From contig JAUCMP010000028.1 of NCBI GenBank assembly GCA_030770545.1, positions 12,047,501 through 12,111,500 of the forward strand: a stretch of DNA of 64,000 bases, in the 5' to 3' direction. Below, in pieces: positions 43,589 to 55,392 of the stretch (position 1 is its first letter; the number at the start of each line of letters is the position of its first letter). The position numbers and the translations under genes are program-made. This DNA comes from Macropodus opercularis. Taxonomy: Eukaryota; Chordata; Actinopteri; Anabantiformes; Osphronemidae. The notes below the pieces were generated by a model. It was not told where the DNA came from. It did not search any database and saw only the letters and a list, made by a program, of their open reading frames with translations.

Positions 43589-46500
43589 GAGGAGATTCCT
43601 CTGCGTTTAAAGAGCGTCAATGGCTGCTGCTAATGGAGGCTAACAGACCAGCAGCAGGTCTTCGCTCACCTGCCAAGGGGACGTGGTTGTCGGTCACTCG
43701 CCGCTGCTCTGGGGCCTGGTCTCAGCAGATGCTCCGGTGGGTTTGAGTCCAGTAGATGAGTGGTCGCTTTCCAAGAGGTTGAGATCAGTGTCCGAGCGCT
43801 TTCGTTAGCTGCTGTTAGCTTTAGCTTTAGCTTTGCCAAAGTTCAGTGTAGGTCAGCGTCCAGCAGCCTGGTGGGAACCAGGCGTCTGCAGGCTTATATA
43901 ACCTGGCCTGGGTCGTCGCTCCGTTTCCATGGCAGCCACTGACGCACGTGCGTCAGGTGTGACCTAATGTCTGCTGCTAATTGTCGTTTGCGTCGCTGTG
44001 TTTTATAAACACTCGTTACTAGCAAACGGTGAAACTGCAGCTAGTTGCTGTGGCGGTAACTCAGGCTGGAAACACACGAGTTGAAGTCATTGGTTCCGGT
44101 GAAAGTCAGTCCAGGCGTAGCTGCTTCCTTCTGACCGCTGCTCGTGCTGGGCCTTCATCGGCCACCAATGATTCAGGCTCCAGCATCAGCTGCACCCAGC
44201 AGTGCTGCTGTTACAGCGCCCCCTGCTGGATGGACTCACAGAGCCCCTCAGTCAGTGGAATGACTGGACGTGTGACACCTCAGTCCGCAGCGCTCACTGG
44301 TGAACTAGTCCCTTGGTTGGATGAAAAGCCTCCTTCATGTCCCTGTGACACGTTAGGACTCAGTTGAGTGTATGAGTGGAAGCTCAGAGGAAGAGCTGCT
44401 GTCAGCCAGGACCAGCAGGTCTGTAGCTGGAAACAGTGAGCAGGTGAGGTTGTGACTGAAATCCTGTAGGGAAAGGAGGCAGACGACTGGACAGTTATCT
44501 TCATTAGAATAATCCTAGTTTTATATAATAATCACATATAATAATAATAATAATAATAATAATATTGGTATTATTTCGGTTTGTGTCGTACATTCCCGTA
44601 GTTACTCTTCATGTCACACTGTTTATTATATAATGATGATATGATTTTGATTCCTTGAAGCGCTTTAAACCACTTTAAACCATTTCCTTTGCAGTAGTAG
44701 GAGATCTGCTGCAAAGGAAGACGTCCAGTCATTGTAATTCAACTCTCAGACAACCTCACCTAGAAAAAGCATCACCGACATTTAGGCTTTTATTTCCAGG
44801 CAGTTACATCTGAGGACTTGTCATTATTTAGCTCATTTAGTTTTGGGTTGTTGTTTGTTTCTAACAAAACTTGTGACCATAAGTTGGTCTCCTCAGCAGC
44901 TCCATGCTTGGAAACATGTGTCTGATGTATGGGACCCATTTTCTTCAAGTCTCTACCCCCACTGTGATGTAATGACTCAGGGAGCGAACAGAGCTGCTTT
45001 TAGAAATACTTTGTTACTTAGCCTAGTTGGGCTCATGTTCTTATCAACACAGATCAAATCCTTAAAATGATGCGACTCGTTTGCCTGCCTCTGCATATTT
45101 CTTATCTCACCACTGAGAATAAATTCATGTTTAATTATTTGAACCTTACTCTGTGTCTGACTGAATTCATCTTAGTTGGAACATCTCTGACAACAACAGA
45201 GCGAGTCACAGAAATTTAATAAACATCAAGACAGAACAAAGTAACAATAAAAGAATGAAATGTGCTCTATTAAATATCAGCTCTCTGTTAATAAATGACC
45301 TGCTCAGTGACCATCACTGTATATAATTCATATCTCTATGCAAACACATTTTTGCAGTAGCTGCATTTAGCCTGTGACATCACCAGACTTAAGCTTTGTT
45401 TGCTTGTGATGCTTTTCCAGGTTTGCAACCTCCTGCAGTTGCTCGTTCTTTGAGAGGTCGCTGCCTTTAGATATTCATCATGTAAAGAATCAGCAAAACC
45501 TGTCAATCACATGTTCCAGAACATTTATTCACATGAAACACGGGTGGGTTCAAACAGAACGTGCTCTCATTCTAAGTTCTGCATCAGACTCATTATTCCA
45601 AATAGACGTAGTGTCAGAGCTCGTCCAGCAGAGGGAGCTCTATGCTGCGGCTTCTGTTGAAGTGCGGTCGCTTCCTGTTGCACTACTTCCACACATGACA
45701 TGAGGAAGCTGTGTTCGCTCATCTTTCAGGTGAAACTAGTCTCTTTCCAGGTGTGAGCTCGTCATGTCCATCAGTAGTTACGTCCATGTTTTATTCAACA
45801 TGCTGTAGACTCCCAGTAATGTGTTTTAAACGGCTTCTGTTGATTCGTAGCATGGTGCTAACGGCATTAGCCTGCTATGCTAACCTGTACAGTAGCAGCA
45901 GCATTAGCCGCCATAGCCGCTTATGCTGTTAGCTCAGTAATGTGACGTAGATGTGACGTGGTCTACATTAAGGGCGGAAGGGTCAACATTCCAGCGAGGA
46001 CGATGTAAAAACATGAACATGTTCAAACTCATTTTCATCTAAAGGATCTAAATGATTAATTTTAACAGCAGATAATTGACCAGCACAACTTCACTACATG
46101 TAGGAGAGGATCCCGCTCTTTGTCTTTGTGTTTCACTGTGACCTGCTGTGACATTTAGCAACGATTAGAAATATCTATGTTGTTGTTTTTTCATATCAAC
46201 ATCAGATCTTTCAACTCAAACCAACTTCCTATACTTAAATTATGTTTTTTATGCAGCCATTTTTCCTTAATCTGTATAAAATGTGAGCTTTTCTCCTGGA
46301 AACCTAACCACACTGTTGTTCCTGGAAATGGACCTTTTTTCAAGCAGAGCAAGTTCTGATCAAGGCAGCAGCAGGACTCTGAAGCCAACACAGCACACAG
46401 AGAAAATAACACGTCTCACTGGGTTTAACTTCAAGTTCACCTTCACAGACTGGTTGGAGCTTTGAACTCATGGTGCAGGTGATGGAAACAGCTGAGGAAA

Positions 46501-47763
46501 CAGCAGAGCACAGGACAGAGGAACAAACACGAGCAACGTCTTTTCCAGGTAGGAGGCAGAACGTAATATTTGACATGACCACAAGAGAAAAACACAAAGA
46601 GGCTGTTTCACATGGGAGATAAAAGCTGGGGAGCTGTTGCACATCCCAGCAAAATGTGCCCTGTCAGGATTGTATATGTTTTTTTCTGATCTGCAGATGA
46701 TGAGCATAGAGCCGCCACTGAAAAATACTGAGAAGTACAAGGATGAGCTCTGCTTCCTGCTGGCGTCCTACACCAGGAAGAGAAGCTCAGAGACAAGGCA
46801 GAGCTGCTGGTGGTTCAGCTGTTTGACCTCTAGCACAGAGGTACAGAGACTAAGACTAAGCAGAGACTTTGATCGTACAGGGCTACTTAACATTTTTGCT
46901 CTTCCAGTTAAAAGACGTCAGTAACAACAGCATTAAGCGCCAAAGCAAAGTAAACTAAACTCTACAGTATTATACAGCACATCCTTCTGGTGTGTTGCTA
47001 CATCCCACAGCGCAGTTCATCATTCTACCACTAGATGGCACTGAATCCAACGTTTTTGAATATGTTCAAACAATGAAATTGCTACATCAGTGTGTGTGTG
47101 TTTATTTATTGTTTTAATGACAAGTATTATGTGGCATAAAATCAAGCACAGCCAGTATCCGGTCACAACCAGGAGAGTCCTGATGTGCTAATGTAACTTT
47201 CCCCAGGCCCGTTTGGAATCATAACTACCTCCCAGAAAACCATCACTAAGGTGAACCTAACGATTCTCACCTTGTGTCACTTGCAGCCACATAGTGTCTA
47301 ACAGCACCAGAGAGGGACGAAGAAGAACAAGAGCAGGAAGAAGAGGAGGAGAGATATGACTCAGAGAGAGAGGAGAGCCAGCAACACAGCAGGCAGTCAA
47401 ATGCTGCTCAGTATGTCCAGATGTGCAGATGGCAAAGGTACCAGCTCGTGTATGGAAACATAACCATAAGCAACACAGCAACTTGTGTCTAGTGTGTAAA
47501 ACTATAGTTGCTATGTAGTATGTTCATTGCAATATTAACATACAGTCAGACAAACATAGTGCACACATGAAAAATTAAGTCCTACTAATAAATGTCCTGT
47601 TTTATTATATTTAGTATTTTATTATAACATAACACATAACAGGTCAGCACCACACAGGCAGACGCAGGGACACAGCTTCTCCTGTCCAGTATAACTCTGC
47701 AGAACCCAACAGAATCTGCTGCAGCTACAGTGATACTTGTATTGGTTGTGCTTTGTTTTTGTT
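43589..47763 (+). repeat. direct segmental duplication, copy B
   Basis: Second copy of 39254-42833. It has extra sequence at about 44277-44487, 44930-45130 and a ~430-bp replacement at about 46860-47290 where copy A reads straight through. The exon-like block of copy A recurs at ~46470-46548. Confidence 0.88.
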
Positions 47764-49855
47764 CTGTTTTGTTCTGTTTTTTTGTATCTAAAGTTAACAC
47801 TGTCATGAGCAAAAAGTTGCCAAAATCATATGTGATACCAAAATGTTATGGAAATATTTTTTTGTTGATTTTCTTAAATAGTTCAAAAAACATCTCAGTT
47901 CCAAAAAATTAGAATTTTCTGACCATTTTTTCATGTGTCAGGCTTTACAGGGTTAAATGAGTCTTTACTTTCTCTTTCTTTTTGAGTGTTGCAACATTAA
48001 CGCAGAAATGGACAGAGAAGGTTTCTAATATTCACCAAAACATTTTTATTCCGATTAAACATTTATGTCCTACATGACAATTAGATTACTACTATTACTA
48101 TGACTGTATTACTGATTAGTGTTTCAGGTCCTGCACCGATGTCTCGTATCAACGCAAAGTATTAGCTACGGTTCAGTCTGTTGGATTAGATATTCAGCAG
48201 TTTCTGGTTAATTGTCAGTGGTTAACATTCAAACTGTTTATTTCTCCTCCTCTTCTGTCTCAAAGCATAGAAGCAGAGACGCTGTTGACAGAACATGGAT
48301 CAACATGAACTAGTGAAAACTGAGGTCAGACTCATTTCCCATTTTCCTGACGCACTAAAAACAGAAGACGGATCATGTTTATTCCTTTTGTTCAGTCTCT
48401 GTTGTTTATTCTGCTGAGCTTCTACCTTTAAATGCATTTGTTAAAAGCCAACCAATAATTAGGGAAACTATAACTTATCTTAATGCTTTAAATGCTTTTA
48501 AAGGCTGTTACAGTTGCTCCAAACAAAAACCATTTAAAAGAAAACTTTACAGAAAACTGTGCATCTCAGGGTCAAAGGTCAGATATGTGTGTGTCTCCCT
48601 GAGTGCATGCTGGGAGTTTGGTGACAGAGAGTGTGATGAGTGTTTGCTGAGACTCTTCTCTAACTTTTCTTGTCTAACTGATTGACAGGTGAGTGGATTG
48701 TTGTGTTGTAGTTGTTGTTGTTTACTGAGTGTCAGCTGGTTGTTGGCTGGTAGCCTGATGTGGTTTTCAGTCTCTGAGACGCTGTGACTGGTGTCGTAGT
48801 CCAACCTCACGGTGCAGCAGGTGCTGTTGTTGGTCAGAGATCAGATGTGGCTCAGAACCATTTCATCATCCTCCAGAATGAACAAAGCTGTTGTTGAGTT
48901 CTGGAAGGAGCAGAAATGTTCAGTTTGGTGACAGAGGCTCAGGTTTAAATCTTTCTTTTGTTGGTGTTCAGTCGTTCTTCTATTTGTATTTTATCCTTTT
49001 TCTTCACAGCAGTGTGTTAAATCTTAGTTGTAATTTCCATGAGTTCTGTTTGTCTCTTCTCAGGGTCCAGATCAACCAGTGGTTGTCAGGACCAGCAGCA
49101 GCTCCACTGCTTCAACTCCTCTGATGGCTGAACAGTTGCTCTGATCGCTCTCCAGTCTCTGATCTGTTCCTCTGGTCAAAGCTGTCGGACTCATGTACGA
49201 TCATAGACAGAGAGAAGCTCCTGGTGTCTGTGGCTTGAAGATGAAGGCAGCAAGGTTTTCATGCAGTTTCACTACGTTCTATTTTAAGATGATAAATATT
49301 GTTGCACATTTCCTGTCACACTCGGAAATATCTCTGCGTCTAATCATGGCTCTAATATCATGACTGCTTGTTTGCTGTTCTCCAGTTGTTTGTGTCTCAG
49401 GTTGTTTTAACGCACGGCTTCTATAAAATCCACTGATGTGTTTGTCTTTTGTTTGTTTTCAGGTCTTGTTTCATTTCATTTCCTGTTTCTGACTAAACCT
49501 GAGCTTCTGCTTTTACCAGTAACGACGTTCACATTGATTAAAACAGGGCTGGAGAATTTTAGGACTTTATCTGGAAACATTTAGGGATCAATCTTCAAAC
49601 TACAGTAAGTGAGAGCAGCAACAATAGTGAGATAACAATTGAATAATTAGATTCAATGCAAAGTATTTTCCTATGAATTTTGTTTTCTGCTGATGAATTG
49701 AGATTCAACGATGATGCACCAGATGCATTTCACGCGTTTAGATCATCTGTTGAAGCTGAAGTTTACACTGTTTGCACTGAGCAGTGACTAGTTTCCTGCG
49801 CTACGGATGTGGTGAACTGCAGCCGCTGTGAGAGGACATTTGACATCGACGCAGG
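47764..49855. other. no gene recognised upstream of the Fc-receptor-like gene
   Basis: Mixed sequence with short open frames only. The promoter of the downstream receptor gene should lie at its right end, but no clear TATA element was found. Confidence 0.35.
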
Positions 49856-50615
49856 ATGGAGATCACGTCTCTCTGCCTTCTGCTCTGTAAGTCGCCTCCT
49901 TGCTTCCTCATGATTCCACCTGCTCTCTGCTCTGCTCCACTCATCCACCAAACACACACAGACGTCTGGTTGTTGACGGATCCTTTGGGAATCACATCTG
50001 AATCCACAGGAACATGTAAGAAAACAGAGAAAGCAAAGTTAAACCACTGAGGACAGAGACTGGATCAGGTCAGTGTTTTAATTTAGTCACAGTTTTAGTG
50101 AAGCTAAAAGTAAACGAGCAGTGAAACTGGACCTTTGAGCCACTGAAAACCAAACGGATGCTTGTGTGAGGTGAGAGTTGCAGGTTTGGTTACTCTGGGT
50201 TCAGGATGGATCGATTTCCGTTCAAACGTCACTGACTTGAATCTAATGCGACAGGAAGTTAAACTAGAGCAAACATGAAGGTTTGTCAGAGGCTGAGTCT
50301 GCAGCTCAGTGCGTTTGCTTCATAGCATCCAGTCGATGGTTGTTCCAGCTCTGCTCTTTCGCTGACCGACGCCTTCGTCTGTGTTTTGCAGGTGTGACTC
50401 TGGGCCTCAGTGCTGATGAGGGTGAGCTCTGCTTTTCTCTAGCAGGTGGTAGGAGGATGCTGATGTGTAGAGAAACCTGCTCTAAGCTGCTTTCAGGTAA
50501 CATGACTTTCTGTCTGACTCCTTGCAGCCAAACTAAGAATCAGTCCTGACAGGTCCCTTTTCTTTTGGTACGAGGAAATCACCCTGAGCTGCTCAGGAAG
50601 CCAGAGCAGCTGGGT

Positions 50616-50619
50616 GGTG
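50616..50619. repeat. 4-bp TSD of the Ty3 element (left)
   Basis: GGTG here and at 55393-55396; removing one copy restores the exon reading frame. Confidence 0.75.
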
Positions 50620-50827
50620 TGTTGTCTTGCTCAGCTTTCTAGGAAGCAGACGAGGCGTGACACCTGAGTTCTGGTAACTTTTTATTACTGGTCTGAACCT
50701 GAACAGCTAGCACTCCGTGACCGACTATCTTCTATCAGGCCCGCGCCCCCTAAGGTCCTCCCACCCGGTGTGCCCCCTAGCCTTCTGGGTAGTGGAGTTC
50801 TTATAGCACTAACTTCATAACACAACA
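50620..50827 (-). repeat. 3' LTR of the Ty3 element
   Basis: 208 bp, identical to the other LTR. Confidence 0.95.
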
Positions 50828-50840
50828 TCTTTCCCCCTAG
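50828..50840 (-). other. polypurine tract
   Basis: CTAGGGGGAAAGA on the minus strand immediately before the 3' LTR; primes plus-strand DNA synthesis. Confidence 0.8.
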
Positions 50841-50918
50841 AAAGAAATAATATTTAACCCTTAGGACAAAGTCATGCTAGCAAACATTTTAACTGTACTT
50901 GTAAACCATTCCTTAAAG

Positions 50919-50966
<48 letters not shown>

Positions 50967-50997
50967 CTTAAACGTCCACCTTTTATACTAACACTTT

Positions 50998-53592
50998 TTA
51001 GCAACTCTCAATCAGTCTCTTCGGTGGCTGAACATGTCTCTTAGGTCTAGACAGTCTTTCCACAATTGGCGACTTGGCCAATTCGGAAAGCCTTACACCA
51101 GCAGGTGATGCAGACCCTGCCGTCAGACCACATTCAGTGTGATCCTGCCCATTAGACGTTATCTCAGTAGATGCAATCGAGTCCTGCTGGTCTGTTTCCT
51201 GAGCTGTGGTGTCCTTTCCCGTTGGTTGTAGCTGAAGATCAGTGCGGTTTCTTCTCAGAGATAATCCACTCTCTGTCTGGATCCTATAGGAGCGTGGAGC
51301 CACCTCCTCCTCCACCTTTCCCTGTTGTCTCCAGGTTCCTGTAGAGACATCTCTGAGACGCACCATATCCCCTGGCTTTAGACAAGGCAGGTGTTTTGCC
51401 TTTCGATCATACAGCCGTTTTTGTTTCTCTTTTGTCCCCTCTTTTGCTTCTCTGACTTTGTAAGCGTATTTTGGCGTCAACAAGTCTTCACTTACTGGTA
51501 GGTTGGAGCGAATTCGCCTTCCCATCAGCATCTGGGCTGGTGACAGTCCGTTCTGTAGAGGTGTGCTCCGGTAAATGAGTAAACCTTTCTGAAGGTCGTC
51601 TCTGTCTTTTGCTTTTTTCATTAGGGTTTTTACTGTTTTGACAGAGCTTTCTGCCAAGCCGTTGGACTTCGGATAGTACGGACTTGATGTAATGTGTCTA
51701 AACCCCCATTCCTTGGCAAAATCAGCAAACTCACAGCTAGAAAACTGGGGTCCATTGTCAGAGAAAAGTTCACACGGAACGCCATGTCTGGCAAAGACAC
51801 ACTTGAGGTAACTGATCACTGCTTTACTTGATGTTGACTGCAGTGCTCCGACTTCAGGATAGTTTGAGAAGTAATCTGTGACCACTATGTAACTTTTACC
51901 GTTACAGTCGAACAAGTCAGTTCCAACCTTGTAATAAGGTCTGTGGGGAACTGGATGAGTCATCAGTGGCTCAACTTGTTGTTTTGGCCTATAGGTGCGG
52001 CAAAGTTCACATGAAGCTGTCGTCTGGCTGATATCCTGGTTAATTCTTGGCCAGTACATTACTTCCCTTGCCCTACGTTTACACTTGACTTCTCCAAGGT
52101 GGCCTTCATGTATCTTTTGAAGCATTTGTTTACGCAGGGAGGATGGAATGACAAACTTGCTCCCTTTCAACACCATGTCATCCACTACTGTGAGCTCTGC
52201 TCTGCAATTCCAGTAGTCTTGTATTTTTGTGGAGCAGTCCTTTTTATTTTCAGGCCATCCTTTCAGTATTGTGCTCTTTAGTTCTTTCATTATTTCATCT
52301 GCATTTGTCTCCGTCCGTATTTGTTCTGTTCTGTCAGTAGTTACCGGCAGAGATGTCAAAATCATGTCCACATATGCCTGTATTTCTTCGCCTTTCTCGC
52401 TGTCTTCCTTTTCCTCCTTGTCCACTGCTCTAGACAAGGTGTCAGCTGTGTACATGTACTTTCCTTTTGTATATATCATGTTCACATCATATTTTTGCAG
52501 CCTGATTAACATGCGCTGTATCCGTACAGGACAGTCATTCAGGGGTTTGGACATGATGGACACCAAAGGTTTATGGTCAGTTTCCACTTCAAACGTCTGA
52601 CCGTAGACATATTGATGGAAACGCTCACATGCATACATGCTGGCTAACAGCTCCTTTTCAATTTGAGCGTACCTGGACTCTGCACTCGTTAAGGCTCTGG
52701 ATGCATATGCTACAGGCTGCCACTGCTCGTCATGTTGCTGCAACAGCACCGCTCCCAGGCCGTACTGTGATGCGTCTGCTGAAATCCTTGTGTTCTTCTC
52801 AGGGTCGTAGAACTTTAGCACCGGCTCTTGTGTCAGAATCTCTTTCAGTTTTAAGAAGCATCGCTCCTGCTCATGAGACCAGATCCATTCATTCTTTTGT
52901 TCAAGAAGACTCCTGAGGGGTGTCGACTGGGCTGACAGCTGTGGGACAAATTTTGCCAGATAGGTGACCATCCCTAGAAAACGTCTGACCTCATCTTTGT
53001 TGGTTGGTCTTTCCATGTTGTTTATTGCTGACGTCTTTCTGGGGTCTGGCCTCACCCCCTCTTCACTGACAACATCTCCCACAAAGGTAAGTGTCTTGAC
53101 TCCAAACTCACATTTGTCTTTGTTAAGTTTCAGATTCACTTCTCTTGTCTTGTCCAACACTTGTCTCAGTCTTTTATCGTGTTCTTCTCGAGTAACCCCC
53201 CAGACTATGATGTCATCCATCATAGTCTCTACTCCTGGTATGTGTTCATAAATCATGTGAATAGTCTTATGATAGACTTCAGGCGCTGACAGGATACCGT
53301 ATGGCAGACGAAGAAACCTGTACCTGCCCTCTGGCGTGTTGAATGTGCACAGTTTCGAACTCTCTTCGTCTAATCTCAACTGCCAGAAACCTGACGAGGC
53401 ACCTAGTTTACTAAACCACTTAGCTCCAGCAAACTGTGCCATTATTTCTTCTCTGGTTGGTAACTTAAAATGTTCTCTTCTGATGGCTTTGTTTAAATCC
53501 CTTGGATCTAAGCATGTTCTGAGAGCACCCGTCTTCTTTTGCAGAACAACCAGTGAGCTGACCCATTCAGTTGGCTCCTCAGTTTTTCCATA
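50998..53592 (-). pseudogene. Ty3 pol: RT, RNase H, integrase (after frameshift)
   Basis: The frame continues from about 53592 to the stop at 50998. The RT has WFSKLGASSGFWQ, LPYGILSAPE and a catalytic MMDD box near 53215. RNase H follows (ISADASQYGLGAVLLQ near 52770). The integrase has a zinc-binding H-H-C-C part near 52000-52110 and a core with GTDLFD, DNGPQF and a Glu in SNGLAES. The first part of RT lies in the upstream frame, so a one-base shift in an A run near 53592 separates this from gag-protease. Confidence 0.9.
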
Positions 53593-55046
53593 CGTGCTAA
53601 TTCATCTTTCAGTTTTTTCCGCAGTGCAAACGGAATTTTCCTGCAGGGATGCACAACCGGAGGCACACTTTTATCCACACGTATTTTATGCACTCCCAGT
53701 AGACATCCCAGTCCCTCGAAACAGTCTTTATACTCTTCCATGAGTGACTCCTGATCATTTGCAGCGTCTGGTGACCTCACCACAAACACCCTTTTAACCA
53801 GGTTGAGTTTCACAGATGTACTGAGTCCAAGGATTGGTTGCACACTCTTATCTACTATCAGCAGCTGTGCTCGTATCTGCTGATTTTTATATTTGAATGT
53901 TGCAATGCATCCACCTTTTACAGGAACACGTTCACCTGTGTATCCCGTCACTTTTGTTTTTACAGGATGAATTCTGCTCTTCATTCTCAGTGTTTTGTAG
54001 TCTTCCAAAGATAACAGGTTTGTCTGTGCACCTGTATCTATCTTAAATGGAATTATTGTCTCATTCACCTCAATTGGTGCAACCCATTCCTCTTTTTCAG
54101 TTGTACAGGCTTGCACCACATCCACAATGAACTCTTCATCCTCTTCTTCCTCATCAACTGTGTGGACTTTTTGTTTCGGCGCTGCTTTGCAACATTTAGC
54201 ATAGTGGTTGCTTTTTCCACAGTTATTGCAAGATTTCCCAAATGCAGGGCACGACTTTGGCTTGTGGCTGTTTCCACATTTACCACATTTAAAATCTGTA
54301 TATTTCTCTTTTTGTTTAGGAAATATTTTCTTTTTCTTTCCGTCATTCTTTATTGCGTAGACTGTTGTTTCACCTCTCCGAAGCTCTTTTGCTTGCGCTC
54401 GAGTGGTTTCTGCTGCTCTGCACATACTGACACACTTGTCCAGTGTAAGTCCTGTCTCTCTGAGCAGTCTTTCTCTGAGGGCATTATCCACTGTGCCACA
54501 GACGATCCTGTCTCTCACTAGTGAGTCTCTCAGATTACCAAATTCACATGTTTTGCTTAATGTGTGAAGCTCTGCTAAGTATTGATCAAAAGGTGTTCCT
54601 TGCTTTTGGTCATGGGTGAAAAACTTGTACCTTTCGAAGGTCACATTCTGACTAGGCACAAAGTACTCTTCAAACTTTGTCATCAACTCTGCCAAAGTCA
54701 GATTAGCTTCATCCAGCTGAAAGCTATTATATATATCCAAAGCATCTTCTCCTATAACATGCAAAAGGATGTTAGCCTTCAGTTTTTCATCATCACCCCC
54801 TGGTCTACTTGCTGCTAGATAGATGTTAAATCTTTGCTTGAAACGTTTCCAGTTGTCTGCAAGATTACCAGTAAATTGCATGGAAGTGGGCGGACTTAGC
54901 TTATCCATGACGGGTCGGGGTATCTGGACCTCCACAGGCCTCTGCTGTTGTTCGTTATCCTCTAACTCGGGAACAAAATTCTTTTCTCTATGTTCAATGT
55001 TTCCCACGTCCCCCGCTTCACTCTCCACGCTGCTTGTAGCCATCAC
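53508..55046 (-). CDS. Ty3 gag and protease, running into the RT start
   Basis: 512 codons from the ATG at 55046. Residues ~50-210 are a gag capsid region (FKQRFNIYL, DALDIYNSF). Two zinc knuckles follow near residues 255-290, the second a standard CNNCGKSNHYAKC. The aspartic protease active site DTGA (IDTGAQTNLL) is near residue 340. The frame then enters RT (PVVHPCRKIPFALRKK) and ends in out-of-frame sequence at 53508 after the frameshift. Confidence 0.88.
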   Translation of the reverse strand: MMATSSVESEAGDVGNIEHREKNFVPELEDNEQQQRPVEVQIPRPVMDKLSPPTSMQFTGNLADNWKRFKQRFNIYLAASRPGGDDEKLKANILLHVIGEDALDIYNSFQLDEANLTLAELMTKFEEYFVPSQNVTFERYKFFTHDQKQGTPFDQYLAELHTLSKTCEFGNLRDSLVRDRIVCGTVDNALRERLLRETGLTLDKCVSMCRAAETTRAQAKELRRGETTVYAIKNDGKKKKIFPKQKEKYTDFKCGKCGNSHKPKSCPAFGKSCNNCGKSNHYAKCCKAAPKQKVHTVDEEEEDEEFIVDVVQACTTEKEEWVAPIEVNETIIPFKIDTGAQTNLLSLEDYKTLRMKSRIHPVKTKVTGYTGERVPVKGGCIATFKYKNQQIRAQLLIVDKSVQPILGLSTSVKLNLVKRVFVVRSPDAANDQESLMEEYKDCFEGLGCLLGVHKIRVDKSVPPVVHPCRKIPFALRKKLKDELARMEKLRSQLNGSAHWLFCKRRRVLSEHA

Positions 55047-55164
55047 ACGACGTAGCGCACTTTGTTAGCATGTTGCTCATCGGCACGTTTCACTCACGAG
55101 ACCGGAGACTTTTTCTCTCTTTTCCCCTTTTCTCCATGGCGAAATCGTTTTCCTTGGCTGCTCA

Positions 55165-55182
55165 GGTCCACTTCTGACACCA
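55165..55182 (-). other. tRNA primer binding site
   Basis: TGGTGTCAGAAGTGGACC on the minus strand, 2 nt inside the 5' LTR; a form common in animal Ty3 elements. Confidence 0.8.
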
Positions 55183-55184
55183 TG

Positions 55185-55392
55185 TGTTGTCTTGCTCAGC
55201 TTTCTAGGAAGCAGACGAGGCGTGACACCTGAGTTCTGGTAACTTTTTATTACTGGTCTGAACCTGAACAGCTAGCACTCCGTGACCGACTATCTTCTAT
55301 CAGGCCCGCGCCCCCTAAGGTCCTCCCACCCGGTGTGCCCCCTAGCCTTCTGGGTAGTGGAGTTCTTATAGCACTAACTTCATAACACAACA
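55185..55392 (-). repeat. 5' LTR of the Ty3 element
   Basis: 208 bp, carrying the element promoter; followed at 55393-55396 by the second GGTG. Confidence 0.95.

Larger units (their letters stand above)
50620..55392 (-). mobile_element. Ty3/Gypsy-type LTR retrotransposon, 4.77 kb
   Basis: Two 208-bp LTRs that look identical base for base (50620-50827 and 55185-55392) begin TGTTG and end CAACA. On the minus strand a tRNA primer site starts 2 nt after the 5' LTR, and a polypurine tract (CTAGGGGGAAAGA) abuts the 3' LTR. Order is gag, protease, RT, RNase H, integrase, as in Ty3. It is inserted antisense in exon 3 of the Fc-receptor-like gene. Identical LTRs mean a very recent insertion. One frameshift in pol makes this copy defective. 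Confidence 0.95.

Noticed and set aside
53560..53620. Programmed ribosomal frameshift in the Ty3 element
   Set aside because: The shift falls inside the RT domain rather than between gag and pol, and the codons do not form a usable slippery heptamer.
52099..54521. Plus-strand frames up to 136 codons opposite the Ty3 gag-pol
   Set aside because: Antisense shadows of a recognised polyprotein.
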